A stretch of 64,000 nt of DNA from Solenopsis invicta. Taxonomy: Eukaryota > Arthropoda > Insecta > Hymenoptera > Formicidae. Below the pieces are notes generated by a model that did no database searches, was not told the DNA's origin, and saw only the letters and a program-made list of their open reading frames with translations. The stretch lies in contig NC_052671.1 of the NCBI RefSeq assembly GCF_016802725.1, positions 10,335,501-10,399,500 of the forward strand, given 5' to 3'. The translations under genes were made by a program, and so were the position numbers. Below are positions 35,174 through 48,239 of the stretch, piece after piece (within the stretch, counting starts at the first letter, position 1; every line of letters begins with the position of its first letter).

Positions 35174-38100
35174 AAGCAGAAAGTTTTATACCCCCCTTAA
35201 AGATTTAAAGTATTTCGAAACATTTATAAAATTTTTATATGGCGCGCTATAGCACATACATTATTATTAAAATCTTTTTTCCCAATATAGCCCGCAGAAA
35301 TTACCTTCCCGTTTTTATTATTCACGATTTCACGTATACTTTCTTATTAAGTTCGAACTCCGGGTTTTAGCCGCACGGTTATTTCCGTAAGTATAACCAA
35401 CGCGGGGGGAATTACCTCTGGTGTTGCAATAAACGTTGCGTATATTTTTCTATCGGGGAGGAAAAAAAAAGGAAGAAACATGTACGCTAACCGATACATC
35501 ATGTTTCGCTCGCGGTAATACGTCTGGTATACTTTCTTACTTGGCAAACTCGAAGCTCACTTTTAAATACCTCTCGATCTTCTAGCGCTTTTTACGTGGC
35601 CTGCGCGGCGCTATTATCAGCGCTAACAGCGAGTTATGAATACGGACCTAGGTTTCTAAGTGCATTAAGTATGCGGGCTCTGATAAGGGCACAAAAGAGA
35701 TTAAAGGGGTATACAGGGATGTGATACCGCGTTTTATGGGCCGACACTAACGATTTTAAATGAGGCGAAATACGAGAAGACCGCGTGTAAGTAGAAGCGC
35801 ATACGATGCACGCGCAATATTGTCTCTCGCGAGTGTACACGGGCGGATTAAACTGTACATACCCCTACCGTGGAAATTTCTAATTTATGAAGCGTACGAC
35901 GTACGAAACGCTATTGCCCGGCATAGAGAAAGAGTCGCGTATACGCGAGACGTTACTGTACGGACTATACCGCTGGGAGAAACATCGCTTTATTACAGAT
36001 AACGATGGCGTTCATTGAAGCGCAATGTTTTTAGGAGTTGTGCCGATGGGACATCGTTAATAAAAGTCGATGCAGATAGAAACAATGAATTGGCTCGTTG
36101 CGAGACGTCATTCTTTCTATCAGCGATGAGTTCCAATCAACTCGATAATCCGCACGTTCACCCTTTTATCGATCCCCGGAGAGAATAGACGCCACTTGAA
36201 GTATTCCGTCGATTATAATCGACGGAGTACTTCTTATTGTCGCTATGCAGAATATCCGCGACAACGATGAAGTAGAGAATCGGAATAATTGAGGGCGCAA
36301 AAAAGTTTCTTTCTTCAGGAAAAACAAGCACATTCAGGTACGTTTAATATTTGTCAATATACTGTTTTTTTTTTTAATGTATAACATTCTACACAGTATC
36401 TTTAAATTTGTGTTTTGTTAATCTAACAGATTAAAATTAAATAAATTTAAATAAATTTTTATTTCTATATCAAAATTTCAAAATATTACACTTAATCCAG
36501 CGATTATTAAAAATGTCTATTACTTTTTTGTGTATATTCGCTCTTCTATTTTCTTTTTCTTTTTTATTTTTCATTTTAAACTCTTTCTTTTCTTTGTTTT
36601 TCCCTCTTTTAAAATTTTTCTTTTATAATCTCTTTTATACAAATAAATTTTTAACTTTGGTAAAAAGTTAATAAATTAAAGTTTATGTATTTAAAAAATA
36701 ACTAGTTAAAGTTAAACATTAAATCATTCAAAATTAACTAAATTAAAAGTTATTAACTTTATTATTTAACTTTTAATTTTTTAATACCCAACCCTGCAAA
36801 TGAGTTACGAGCGTTTGTAGCGCGATGCGATGCAAGAAGATATCTCTAAAAGTCGTTGCGATTGTCTCGTGCAGCGAGAGACTCCGCTTAGCTAAGGCAC
36901 GCCGGTTAAGCCTCACTACTCGGGTCATTGACCACACACGGTCCCGTAAGCCAGGCGCACGTGCGCGCCGTCTGAGCCGCCTCCCCACTCTCCTTGGCCA
37001 AGGAGTAAAAATGTATTTATTTGAATGTATTTCTCTTAAATAAAAAAAATGTTTGTTAAATTTAAGAAAAAATTTAAAATAATATTTTTTAAAATGATAT
37101 AAAACGTTCTTTTTTTAATTTGAATTTTTTAATTTAAAAAAAGATTTCTTTGAAATACTGTAATGCAAGAAAAATAAACAATTTTTTTCAAAAGAAAATG
37201 AATCTTTTGAATGTAAAAACTGTAATTTAATTAAAAGTAAAAATTTAATTTAATTAAAAAATAACATCAAAATAAATCTTGTAAATGTAAATTAATTACT
37301 TATTCGCAGAAAAAATTATAATTTTATTTTAAATAAAAAATTTATTTATTCAAATCAAATATCTTGTAATGTAAGAGATCAAGCGAGTAGTACACGGCAT
37401 CTCTCGTTAACAGATGGACATAGCAGAATTTTATTTCTCGTAATTAAAAAGTAGAATACAATAAAAAGCGCAGCTTTTTATGAGGTTTCTCAACTGTTTT
37501 TATGAAGTGATGATAAAGCAGATGAAGTCATGTTTTAAAGATAAATTCAAGTTGGACTTCGAAATAAAAGTAAAGCGTCTTAAATACAACGTATTAAATA
37601 CTAGCGCAAATATTTGTGTCTAACAGTTTACGATTGTAAATGTTTTTATTTGAATATTTTAGATATTACTTTCATCCGAAAAAGTCTAAAAAATATTTAG
37701 AATTTTAAAATAACATTTTTAAAATTTAAATAACAAATTTACTTACTTTTAAAACATTATTCTTTTAACTTTAATAAAAAATGTTTTTAACAAAATAAAT
37801 ATTGTTTTGTGTTTAACCTTTATTTTTTTATTGTAATTATTAAATCTTTTTGTCAAACAAAACAAATTTTCCATTTAAAAAAACATTTCTTTTGATCAAC
37901 AAAATGTGTCAATTTGTTTCGAATAAATATTTAGTTAAAAGTATACAAATAAATTATTTTTTCAATCGAGTGAAATTTTTTTACTTCAATAAACAATTCT
38001 CTTAGTGTATAATCATAAATAAAAGCATCAACGCAAAAAAAATAGAATCGGGTAATATGCGATCGTCATTAATTTCACGAGTAAACGTATATATGCAAGC

Positions 38101-38643
38101 AATATATCTAAAGATTGCCAAAGGGGTTGAAAACAAATTCCTTGCATAGGCGCGATTGCCTCTTCACGGCGGAAAAACACATAAATATCCGTCAACGACT
38201 TACTCGCGTGACTAATATTTAGGCGAGATACTTTCCTGAACTTTCCGTCTTTGCGCAGTACCGGAGGTTTCCGTCATACCGCGATGATGAAACGAGTCAC
38301 CCCTTCCGGGGAAAGTTACGGCGGCATAGACGAAAGGTAAAAGTAGCAAATTGGCCGTTTGATTCTCGATCAATCAGGCAGCGGCGCTATTTGCGGCAAT
38401 AACCAATGTCAATGTTCCTTATTCTCATCACGCGCCACGAGCGCTACAACGGCGAAATGGAAATCCGTGTGCTGAATTCGCACGGGATCACGTCAGAAAG
38501 TTGAGGCAGCGGTATTACTATGCGTAGCGTAGACGGATTGTTGCCAAGATGTTTGAGAAATGATCGAGTTTTCGCCGATATGCTTCGAATCGACATTTGA
38601 TTCCCGGAGTATGGCTTACATCTTGCCTTCAGTTATATTTTTA
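35174..38643. other. mixed non-coding DNA
   Basis: GC-balanced 35.3-36.3 kb (with the 36-bp palindrome listed separately) and 36.8-37.0 kb. The rest is very AT-rich, with TTAATTTAAA-type words at 36.6-36.8, 37.05-37.4 and 37.66-38.0 kb that look like decayed palindromic elements; the last ends TTCTCTTAGTGTAT, a MITE-like terminus. A hairpin ATAAAAAGC/GCTTTTTAT lies near 37462. No gene. Confidence 0.45.
36198..36233. other. 36-bp near-perfect palindrome
   Basis: GAAGTATTCCGTCGATTA is followed directly by its complement with one mismatched pair, and no loop. It lies in GC-balanced single-copy-looking DNA. It could extrude as a cruciform or bind a dimeric factor. Confidence 0.85.
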
Positions 38644-38792
38644 TCAAGAAACAGTAGATTTGTCTTAAAATGTGTCAAGGTTGGTAACTATTGAAAAAGC
38701 AGATTTTTAAAAATATATATATTTTAGTTCAAATCTTTTTAGTCAAAATCGCATTGGTTTTTATAAAGTAGCTGTTTCTTGATTTCAATCAA
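38644..38792. repeat. inverted repeat (ATCAAGAAACAG arms)
   Basis: ATCAAGAAACAGTAGATTTG near 38653 and the complement of AGCTGTTTCTTGATTTCAA near 38769 form about 17-bp arms around AT-rich DNA. Possibly a small MITE. Confidence 0.5.
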
Positions 38793-38819
38793 TTCGTCTA
38801 CAATATTCGTGGGGAAAAA

Positions 38820-39262
38820 AGCAACTGCCGTAGCTAACAATTGCACATGGTAACTAAATTAAATTTGTGAACAGATAATATTTTATTTGTAACGTTAATT
38901 TGAAAGAATAGTTATATTTAATTGATAGAATTTAGCCTCCTGATACATGAGTTTAGCTACAGAACATATTTGCTATATCCAAAATATACTCTGTAATTAA
39001 AAGTATATTTAAGGTGAATTACATTAATTAATTATCTACATTAATTAACGTATATTATCTGCATATCAGTTAGTTCTGATCATTATTTTTTATGTTGCCA
39101 TACGATGTAATTCTAATAGACATGTTTTGCTATTTATGTATTGGGAACAACAGCAAATCGTTTTGCTGTAGTTTATAAATTTATAGTTACGACAGCAAAT
39201 ATAGCTTCAGTAAATCATGATTGTATAGCTATGGCAGCAAAAATTTTATTTTCCGCGTTGGA
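38820..39262. mobile_element. possible MITE with GCTGCCRTAGCTA ends
   Basis: The left end AAGCAACTGCCGTAGCTAAC and the right end (complement of GTATAGCTATGGCAGCAAAA) form an imperfect terminal inverted repeat of about 30-40 bp. A short CAGCAAATCG/TTTGCTG hairpin lies near 39151. The 60-codon frame at 39141-39323 falls in this end and is not a gene. Confidence 0.5.
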
Positions 39263-40952
39263 AAAGTTAATAAAATTAATCTCATTAAGCAGCGTTAATT
39301 TGTATCAAATAAAATCATGTTGAAAATTCATCATTAAACGCGGAATGCGATGTTTCAGGCTTAAACATTTTTATTCAACAAGATGTTTCTCGAGATACTT
39401 TTACGAACATGGAGCCGGGGCAGGTCTTTAAAAAGACTGAAAGGGTTAAACGTGCGAAAGAAATTTGATGCAATCCACCGATTCAATAACTTCCACCTTG
39501 CTTTAGACGGCGGCAACGTCTGGCTAACCAAAACGACTTGAAAAGCCCGAAGAGGGTGAGAAAAATCGCAGGATCTTACGATGAAGGCTTTTCGGAAAAA
39601 CCAGAGTCAGCATGTAGGACACTTCTGCTTCTGGTCGGGGAAGTCCTTGAACCGCCTAGAGTCCACGGGAGTCGTAAAGTGCCGCGCGCGCTTCTCGAGA
39701 ACGCGGAGAAGTTAAGATGGTACAACGTAGAGATAAAACATGTACTTCTGACCGTCGTCCGACGTGTCTTTTGATCTCGACGAGCTACAGTCACCTTCAA
39801 AGAACCTCGTTCCGCTTGCCAAATGATTCTTTCACGTAAATATATTCCACTACACGCTCCCCGCTCCGATATACCAAAGCATCGCCCATACAATTAAATT
39901 AATTTGCTTGTGCCATCCCCTCGTACATTTCGCGTGGTCGCGTTAGTCCAATTGCCCTTTCAGCAATTGGATTTAAGAGAGAGAGAGAAATATGTATATA
40001 TGCTATCTAATAATAAAATTGAAATAATTGGTTTCAATTCTACTGAACATATTTTTTTTCATTTTTAATTTTAATTTCCGTTTTACAAATTTGACCTTTA
40101 CAGTACGTATCAGACTGCGATTTTATTAATGCATTTGTATATAGAGTTTGACTCAAAATTTAGCTAGGTTTTTATAGTTATTTATTTCTATTTTATTTAT
40201 TCTTTATAATGTTATTTTAAGAGTTCTTTCACTTGTTTAACAACAATTTAATTAAGGATGACTTAGTACAGTCGAAATGCCCCGCACAAAAATTCCAAAT
40301 TTTGATTAAAATCGCTATAGTTCTTATCTAAAAAAAAACTTTGCTCGTTTATTGACCTTTAATATTTCGGTATTTTTTTAAAATACTTTTTTGCTTCAGG
40401 ATTTTCCATTTAATTTTACATTGACACGCGCAATGTGAAACGCGATACGTTGTTCATTGCGTCCATACCAATTAAATTATTAAATCTATTAGATTAATTT
40501 TGCGGAAAACGCATATAACGCGAGATCATGATTCTTCTTTCAAAGCGAGCGTATTTAATGCGTATCGAATGAACACAAATGATTATGAGATTCGCGTTGC
40601 GTCTACGCGAATAAATCGATTAGGTAAATTGCATAAACGCGAAACTGTGGAAACTCGCATTAGCAGAGCGCACATTCGATCGTTAGGCTAGCCGCGATAC
40701 GAAACTTGGACGCCATAATCGCAGGCGCGTATCTCCAGCACGCGTACATCTCTCTACGCGCATATCTCTACGTGACTCTCGCTCGCCGAAGGCGCTAATT
40801 TCGAGACTCGTTCCTTCCTCCCGCACGCGGGGCTGCTGATGTGAAGAAGACGTCACGAGGCTGGTTCTCGCGAGCGAGCGAGCGTGCCGCGAAAGGCTCT
40901 CATTCTGCGCACGCGTCGCATCACAATGGATGGAGAAACGGGGAAATCCTCC
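39263..40952. other. mixed non-coding DNA
   Basis: GC-balanced 39.4-39.95 kb, AT-rich 40.0-40.5 kb, CpG-rich after 40.5 kb. A perfect hairpin CCAATTGC/GCAATTGG is at 39948-39970. TTAAGGATG at 40252-40260 repeats the end motif of the 31-kb element without a partner. Frames up to 105 codons are not supported. Confidence 0.45.
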
Positions 40953-40994
40953 GCTGCTGCTGCTGCCGTTGCTGCTGCTGCTGCTGCTGCTGCT
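40953..40994. repeat. CTG trinucleotide repeat
   Basis: Fourteen units with one CCG/TTG interruption; reads poly-Cys on one frame and poly-Ala/Ser on the other strand. Confidence 0.95.
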
Positions 40995-43024
40995 ATAGAG
41001 GCCGCGTCTCGGGGCAAACGAAGAGAAGAATAAAGAAGGGGGCTGGCGCGCACGGCGCGGCGCGGCGCGGCGCGGCGTGGCGGCGGTGGCCGTGGGCCGC
41101 GGGCCGCGGACCCCGGTCGTTAAAGACTCTAAAGCGTTTACGGCGCCGTGTTTCACCGGGCAGCGATGTGAAACAGTTACACAATTATCGAAAAACCATT
41201 ACGCCGACGTCGGCCGAGCGCTAACGGTACGTGTGTACCCGCGCGCGCGCGCGCGCGCGAGAGGATCGCTCCACTCTTCGCGCGAGTGTGTACGTTACGT
41301 ACGTGTATATACGCGCGTACGTCCGTGTCCGTCCCGGGCCGGCCGGACTCGCGTAAGCAGACGAACCCGTGATTTATAACTCCCGCTCCTCGTAAATATA
41401 CGCGCGACAATATATCTCCCGGACCTGTCGTGGAGAAAGAGCAGGCGCACTCTTTTCGAACGAGAGTTCCTTTTCCTTTCTCCCGCCACTTTGCTCCCAA
41501 CCTCCGCTACCGTTCTTTTTTTCACTCCCCTGCCCCCTTTTCTTTTCTCTCTCCTTCTTTATTTCTTCGCCGCCAAGCGATCGCGAGCGCGGTGACGAAC
41601 GGAGCGCGAGCGAGCGAGCGAGTTCATCGACGAGCGGGCGAGCGGCCATCGGCGAGAGGACCGATCGAGTTTACGATCCTCGTAAAATAAATCAATAAGC
41701 GCTGTTTTAAGGGCCTACCGAACGTTACGATGCCCGGCCTCTGCCTCTGCCTCTACCTATACCCAACCTCGGGAAATTATTTCCTTTTCTGCCCTCGCGG
41801 CGCGTCGATGCCTCCGCGGGGACACCCGATTTTTAAGAAGGCGAATCGTAACTTGTTTCCTATATTGTCGCCGGTACGTCGTAACGATATCCTCTCGGAC
41901 GTATACAACATCCTACAGGATTTCGCCTCGATCGTGAAATCCACGATCCAAAATGCGCCGCCAGCGAGGTGGAATTTTTACAGCCGAGCCGTTTCGATTA
42001 CGATTGCATAGGATATTCCGTGTGACGGAACGAGAGTTTAATTAAGTACAGATACGCGCCCGCGCGAGGGTCCCGGACACAGCGCGCGTCGCAGCGCTGC
42101 AGCGCTGATGTGAGATGGACCGGCCAACAGCGGGGCGGGCGGCCCTCATTACGTCGGAATTCGCGAGGAATTAAAATGGACAACCAAGTGACCGACTTAT
42201 TTACAGCTCGCGCGGCCGTAAATCCGAGACACGCCCGCAACGAGCCGAGCGACGCACAGAGTAAATAAAACACTTGAGACGTTCTCGCGCGCTATGTAAC
42301 CCCTCGATAAATATTTATAACCGCGTAAGAGCCAACGGGGTATATTATGTTTAGTCGCACAAGTCGGAAAACTGCGCCCACCTCGGAGTCGTCGTCCCGC
42401 GACCGACCCCTAGTTACGTACATATTTTGAGCGCGACCGGCAATGCCCGAGCTACAATGGTTATACGACTGGCTGTAAATCTTAATTCTCGTTGCATTTC
42501 TCGGGCGTACGTCATCTCTAGAGATCCCTTTCGACTTATCTTTACTGCCGTGGCGTAAAGAGTGCTCTTACGAAGGTGTTCCCCTTAGATAGAACGAGCC
42601 CTTCGAACTTTAACTAGGTTTCCCTTTGTCACTATCCTTTTTTTTTCGATCTCGGAGCAATAACTCAGCCCGAACGTTGTACCTACGCCCGCAGTCACAG
42701 GTACACTACATAAATTCTTGTGACGAGGCCTTTTCGATGTAAATACAAAATGTAACTGAGAAACATGTTTGGAAGAACATAAATTCTCTTCGATAAAGGG
42801 GAAACCTTCCAGCTGCGGCATTTAACATGAATTTATACACTCGATTATTAATTTTGAAACGTTATAGCGCAAGACAAAAGTTGGATGATATATATTTATT
42901 ATTTATACATATAAAATCAAAATAAAAAATCAGAACATCTGAGAGATGAGTACTAATAAAATACGCAGAGAAATCGTAGGAAGCACGGAAAAAGAGCGCG
43001 CAAGAAGTTAATCATACATACGTA
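40995..43024. other. CpG-rich block
   Basis: The GC-richest part of the window lies at 41.04-41.12 kb (GGCGC pentamers at 41053-41080). A (CG)10 run at 41240-41259 can form Z-DNA. A GAGC-type run lies near 41600-41625. Overlapping frames of 60-157 codons on both strands come from these repeats and lack domains. Composition falls back to AT-rich after 42.8 kb. Confidence 0.5.
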
Positions 43025-43254
43025 CGCTGAAAAAAGAGTTTTATAATATAGAGTGAAATAATGCCAATTAAATATTTGATTTTTATAATTAAAAATAATT
43101 TTACTTTTCTAAATATTTTGTAAATATTACTAGATAATATTTGCTAAATATTCAGAAAAGTAAAATTATTTTTAGTTACATTAACCAAATATTTAATTGG
43201 CATTATTTCACTCAACATTTGCTAGCTGTTATCAAACTGTTTTTTTTTTCAATG
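43025..43254. mobile_element. 230-bp palindromic TA-MITE
   Basis: Left end CGCTGAAAAAAGAG, right complement CATTGAAAAAAAAAACAG, each bordered by TA (43023-43024 and 43255-43256). The inner arms starting GAGTGAAATAATGCCAATTA continue through TAAAAATAATTTTACTTTTC for about 70 bp with few mismatches. The transcript would fold into one long hairpin. Confidence 0.85.
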
Positions 43255-43434
43255 TAATGGAATCAATAAATTATCGTTTGTAATTCTTTAAATTTTATGT
43301 AATTATGCGAACGTGGAACTTTCAAATTGTTAACGATCTCGAGATGACACTGAAGATGACACAATACAGGGTTGAAATGTATGTTTATGATTGTCAAAAT
43401 ATGAATAAATTAAACTAGTTAGAAGTAACATCTA

Positions 43435-44158
43435 CACGGAAAAAAATTAGTATTAAATCAACAATTCATTGTTTCATATACAAGTAAGAATATAAAATCT
43501 TCTTGAAAGGATTTATGTATAATTTTAAACAGACATAATTTGCTAACATAAAGACTTTTTTTTTAAGATAAATGTACGGAATTACACCACTTTAAGCAAG
43601 AATTAATATTTGATAGGTTATTAAAAAAAAAAAATAAATAAAGTGGTTTAGATAAGACTTGAAAACTTTTATTTAAAGTTAATATTATAAATTAGTACAT
43701 AAATAAAGAAAAATATTTTTATGTACAAAAGAATTAAGTGTGAATTATAAATATCCTAAATTACGCCATCAAAATTCTGGGTTGTTCCGATTTACACTGT
43801 GTACCAAATGACGCCACCCTATCTGTATATTAGTCACCCCTATTATTATATTGTACAAAAACCATATAATTATATGATGCTTTATTATTCTATCATTTTT
43901 TTTTTAACATATTAATCGTGCAAAACTAAAACGCTCCGTATTACGATCCACATTACAAAAAAGTGACAAATTTTCGACATAGATTTTTGAAAACCGTTTA
44001 TCACATTATACTGAACACTTTTAACCAGCTGTGTTTTATTACGGGCACAAAACAAATTATGTCTGTTTGAGATCATCAAGATTTTTCAAGAAGATTTTAC
44101 ATATTTTCGCTTATATATAAAACAATAAATTATTGATTTGATACTAATTTTCTTTTTG
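43435..44158. mobile_element. 724-bp TA-flanked element with ~115-bp TIRs
   Basis: Left end CACGGAAAAAAATTAGTATT; right complement CAAAAAGAAAATTAGTATCA. The arms continue through AAATCAA, AAAATCTTCTTGAAA and CAGACATAATTTG. TA lies at 43433-43434 and 44159-44160. A TACACCACTTTAA/AAAGTGGTTTA palindrome sits inside the left half. No transposase frame, so a non-autonomous Tc1/mariner-like element is the best reading. Confidence 0.85.
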
Positions 44159-47074
44159 TATAGCTTGGCTTCGACACTTGTTTAATTATTTTGTCGTTTA
44201 TATTCCAATTTAATTTTTTGCTTGATCGCGTCCTCGACAATATACACAATGTTACTCTATTAATATTCGCGTTCGTCTTCGAGAATCTTCACTTCTGTAA
44301 GATTAACTGTGTAACAATCAGTATCTAGAATCGCGTCCGAGGCGCAGCTGTCGCTCGCGTTAGGGAATCTATCTAGCGAGGCTCACATCCTGTCAGGCGC
44401 AATTTACAACGGCGCCACGACGAAATAACAGCATCCAATTACAGCACCTCGTTTGAGACAAGTGTTAACGCTTCCATAAAATATGCGAGCCTGATAACCG
44501 CGGCCCGGTAACGGAAGAGTTATAGTGACGGGGACGCGCGGCGAGATGCTAAGGAACTTCGCCGCACGAGGGAACAAAGCGATCCCTTGTCTTGTCGGGC
44601 AACAACGTGTAATGATCCGAGGAGCTACGCGCACGCTCGTCTATCTGTACGAAACGATAATCGACTGCGCTCGTGTCCGTTCGACCGATACCTGTTGCGC
44701 TAATATTTTGAGAGTCCGCGAATTAAACCCGATACTGCGAGCGCGTTAAACCGACGGCGACGTGTCAGATTTTAACAAATCCGCTCGCGCCGAGCTTCCG
44801 GCTTGCTCACCGTCTCCGGAGAAACGAGTTTCCGCTCGACCGCGTCATTTTATATCTTTTAGCACGTTTCTATTAGCACATCTCGAGCAACGGCTGTGCA
44901 AACTGTGCTAATTTATGCCGTGTCTCCTCGGCGTGCTATTGCAACGTAGAAATTTAATTAAAAGTGCAAAGCGTAATTAATAGAGCGAAACCATATTTAT
45001 GGATACGCCTGTCTCTCTCTCTCTCTCTCTCTCTTTCTACCGCCTTTGCAACGCGACGCCGTTGTTAATTAACATTACATTCGATACGTTCAATTTTAAT
45101 TCGCCTCCCAATCATAACTGTAATATTATGGAAATATTCGCCGCCGTGTGCCCCCACAGCACTTTAAATCCAAAATTAATATCCTTCCGGAATGCATAAA
45201 CATCCGATTGATTAAGGTTTAATTATTTTGATACAGCAGTGCCAAAGTCCTATGACCGACTCAAAGAGGATTGATGCTATCAAAGCCGATACTAGCTTTT
45301 GAATCTTAAACATCTGAATATTTAAAAAACATGAGAGAGGGATAGCTATAAGTTTCAAAATTAAATTAAACTTTTCTTTTTCTTCATCAAAATCGAGCGG
45401 CGCGTGCTTTGTAAAAATTTCAACTTTAACGATTAATTAATGCAATCTGTAGCTGAAATTTTTTTAAAGAATAGTTAATCTGTATCTCGCCACAATTAAA
45501 TAAAGATACATCTGTATGTTCAAACAGTCGAACAACACAATTCATTTTAATTTATTTTACATTATTTTTAATCACATAGGAAATACCCGGAGACCATTTG
45601 TTATGCATTGTTAATATAATTTTAATTATATAATAACAATACTATGAGTGTCTCTTAGACTTAACGGATTTTTTGCTTTCGATCGTTGAATCGTGTTATG
45701 AATTTTTACATTTGGACTGATCTAGGATTATCTACACGGAAAAAACGATTTTGTTGAAGTATCTAAATAATTAATTAATAGACTGATTTCGCTCAAGCTG
45801 ATAAAGACTAACAATAAGTAAAGTCAAAACTTCTTGTTCTTGTATAATATCATTTAAGAGAAGAAATTGCTATTGTCAAAATCGCACCATCTAGAATCGT
45901 TTGTATCATCAGCCGTTTTTTTCCTTCTATATTTTTTCTTTGTAAACCAGAGGTGTTTGTAGAATAGACAATTGTAACTTTACAACAACATATAACGCAT
46001 TCGTACTTATTCACAGTCTTGTATAACGTATTCATGTTATTAAACGCGAATTTCACCATAGAGACTCGTTGCAAGCCGCACATATGCGTGCTCGCTAATG
46101 ACGTTACACGCGTTTGTTTGCTCTCCGAGGTTTGCTAAACCTCCACTAATCAAACCAATTAAGGGTTAAATCGAGCTGAACATTCATGAAGTGCAGTTAA
46201 CGCGAAAGCGCTACGCGACTCGACTGCTCGACGAAACGCAAGACGGCGCGAGGCTCTCCCGCTGGATACGCATATATTGTCTCACATAACTGTCGCTGTT
46301 ACATGTGCATGTGTGTCAACACTCGTAACGAAACGCCGTGTCTTTCATAGCTAAGAGAAATTGATTATCGGCCGTTGTTTCCCTCGCGGGGCGAATCAAA
46401 TTTCACGTTTGTAAATCACAGGCGGGTTTAATATCGCGGAGGTCGCGTTGCACCGGGCGGCATTGCAGCAAATAACCTTCTTTTTTGCTCGCATCCCCGA
46501 GCACCTCGTTCCGACCCGTCCACCCACAGCCCACCCTGCCAGGAGTACGGATGCCCCCGCGTTCGCATGCATTTCTCTATTCCTCTGTCTCTCTCCTTCT
46601 CCCACGGACTTCTCTCCGATCGGAGCTGGTCCCGACAAAGCGAATTTTCAACGCCGCGATACACGGAAATGAACTTTGCCCTGCCGATTATCAGAATGAA
46701 CGTTATTCCACTTTCATTAAGTCAATCTTCGCGTCCGTCATGCGGTAGCCGGAAGCGTAGAAAAATCTGTTTCGCATTGAAACGCTTCAAGCTCTGAGCT
46801 TCGCCGAGCCTTCGCTTGCCATCGCTTGGATAATGTTATAATATTGTACCTGTCGGGTTTATAGAACTACATAAATCTGATCCAAAGACAATTCCGTGAA
46901 ATTTTTCTGTCATATGATTGTTGCTTTATCTTGCACGTATAAGAGTATCAAGAGAAATATGAGACACATATAATTTAAGAAATATAAATAAGATAAAAAT
47001 TATATATATATATTTTTATTTGTTTATATTTATATATTTATTTATTTATTTACAGATTTACACATTTTCTGTAA
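44159..47074. other. mixed non-coding DNA
   Basis: GC-balanced 44.25-45.2 kb with a TC array (45012-45035) and TTAATTA-type words near 44960-45070. AT-rich 45.2-45.9 kb, where 45731-45775 (ACACGGAAAAAACGATTTTG, then AAGTATCTAAATAATT) is one end of a CATGGAAAG-family MITE. GC-rich 46.1-46.8 kb. No supported gene. Confidence 0.45.
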
Positions 47075-47240
47075 CGATCGCAGAGAGTCGTGCGTTTGCT
47101 CTCTGTGTCGAAGATCCGGGTTCAAATCCCACTGATCAGAAACATCTGATTTTATTGGATCGCTATCTCTTGGAAGGCAATGGCAGACCATCGAGAGTAT
47201 CTTGCTATGAAAACGCCTTTAAATTAGGCTGTTCAGAACC
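47075..47240 (+). mobile_element. tRNA-derived SINE-like sequence with RTE-type tail
   Basis: GGGTTCAAATCCC at 47118-47130 is a good Pol III B box with flanking T-stem pairing, as in tRNA heads of SINEs. The A box is not clear. About 40 bp downstream, GGAAGGCAATGGCAGACC (47172-47189), then GTATCTTGCTATGAAAACGC, resembles the conserved tail of SINEs mobilised by RTE/BovB LINEs (from memory of that family). No intact cloverleaf, so not a tRNA gene. Confidence 0.5.
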
Positions 47241-48239
47241 GACGTTTCAACTGTAGGTCCCGTATATCTGTATAAATTATAAGAAGCGCATACTACAGGT
47301 ATGTTGAAAGGTCATCATGCTCTGAGTTAATGTTTGGTTATATATGTATCACTATATCATAAGATTTCAATCTCACAGAAGTATAGGGACAAAAAAGATA
47401 AGCTGACGATATGTTAATTTTTCCAAGTTAATAACAAATGATGAGCCGGTGTTTAATTCATTTAAAGACTTTATATAATAATAAATAATCTGTGATAAGT
47501 TTATTTTAATCTGTCCACAATAATAGTTGTGGATAGTATAATAAAAAATGTGTTTTGAAAACATCTAAAGTGTTTTTATTCGCGAGGAATGGTATAATTA
47601 TAGTAAATATTTTCATTTTCTCTATAAAATCACAATATTGTAAATACGTATGCATAAACATATTCGTATTTTTCAATTTTTATAACGCAACATTTATGTA
47701 AATATAAATATATTTAATAAATAAATAAACACGGCGACTGTGAATAAGATGACGAACGTCGGACATTTATGCATTAATTTTTTTCAGTTTTAATAACTAT
47801 ACGACTGCACATAATATAATTTTAATCGCAATATGTATCGTAATGCATATCACAATTTTAATTTTAATAATTTTAATAATTTAGCAAATTATATAAATAT
47901 TTTTTGTTCCATTTACATTTTTTTTTAATTGCATTGTAATGTGAAAATAGAATGTCAAGTTGAATAAAGATTATTATATCATAATAAATCTTTTTTATTC
48001 ATGAGAGCATATTTTTAACCTTACTTAACAATTTTTTATATCCATTACAAAAAATTTAGGTTTGAAAAAATTCTAGTTTATTTAACAGCTAATTTTTACT
48101 GGTAATAAACAAGGCTTTAATATTTTGAAAAAAAAATTGGATTGTTATTTTTACATTATAGGAATTTGAAAAAAAATTGACAAACCTTAAGGTCGTTATC
48201 TTACTTCCCTCTTCCCTACTGATTGTGTTATACGAGCTA
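47241..48239. other. AT-rich non-coding stretch
   Basis: AT-rich throughout. A 63-codon minus-strand frame at 47373-47564 has no motif. No repeat family of this window identified. Confidence 0.5.

Noticed and set aside
35679..35690. CTGATAAGGGC matches the 3' end of miR-184
   Set aside because: The seed half is absent, so this is a chance match containing a GATAAG word.
36893..36912. TAAGGCACGC matches the first ten bases of miR-124
   Set aside because: The rest of the mature sequence does not match this extremely conserved miRNA, and no miR-124 passenger-arm hairpin lies upstream.
40683..41156. 157-codon minus-strand frame
   Set aside because: Poly-Ser reading of a CTG array and Arg-Ala runs from GGCGC pentamers.
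47101..47135. possible tRNA gene from the B box
   Set aside because: No clear A box, acceptor stem or anticodon arm; the downstream RTE-like tail fits a SINE better.
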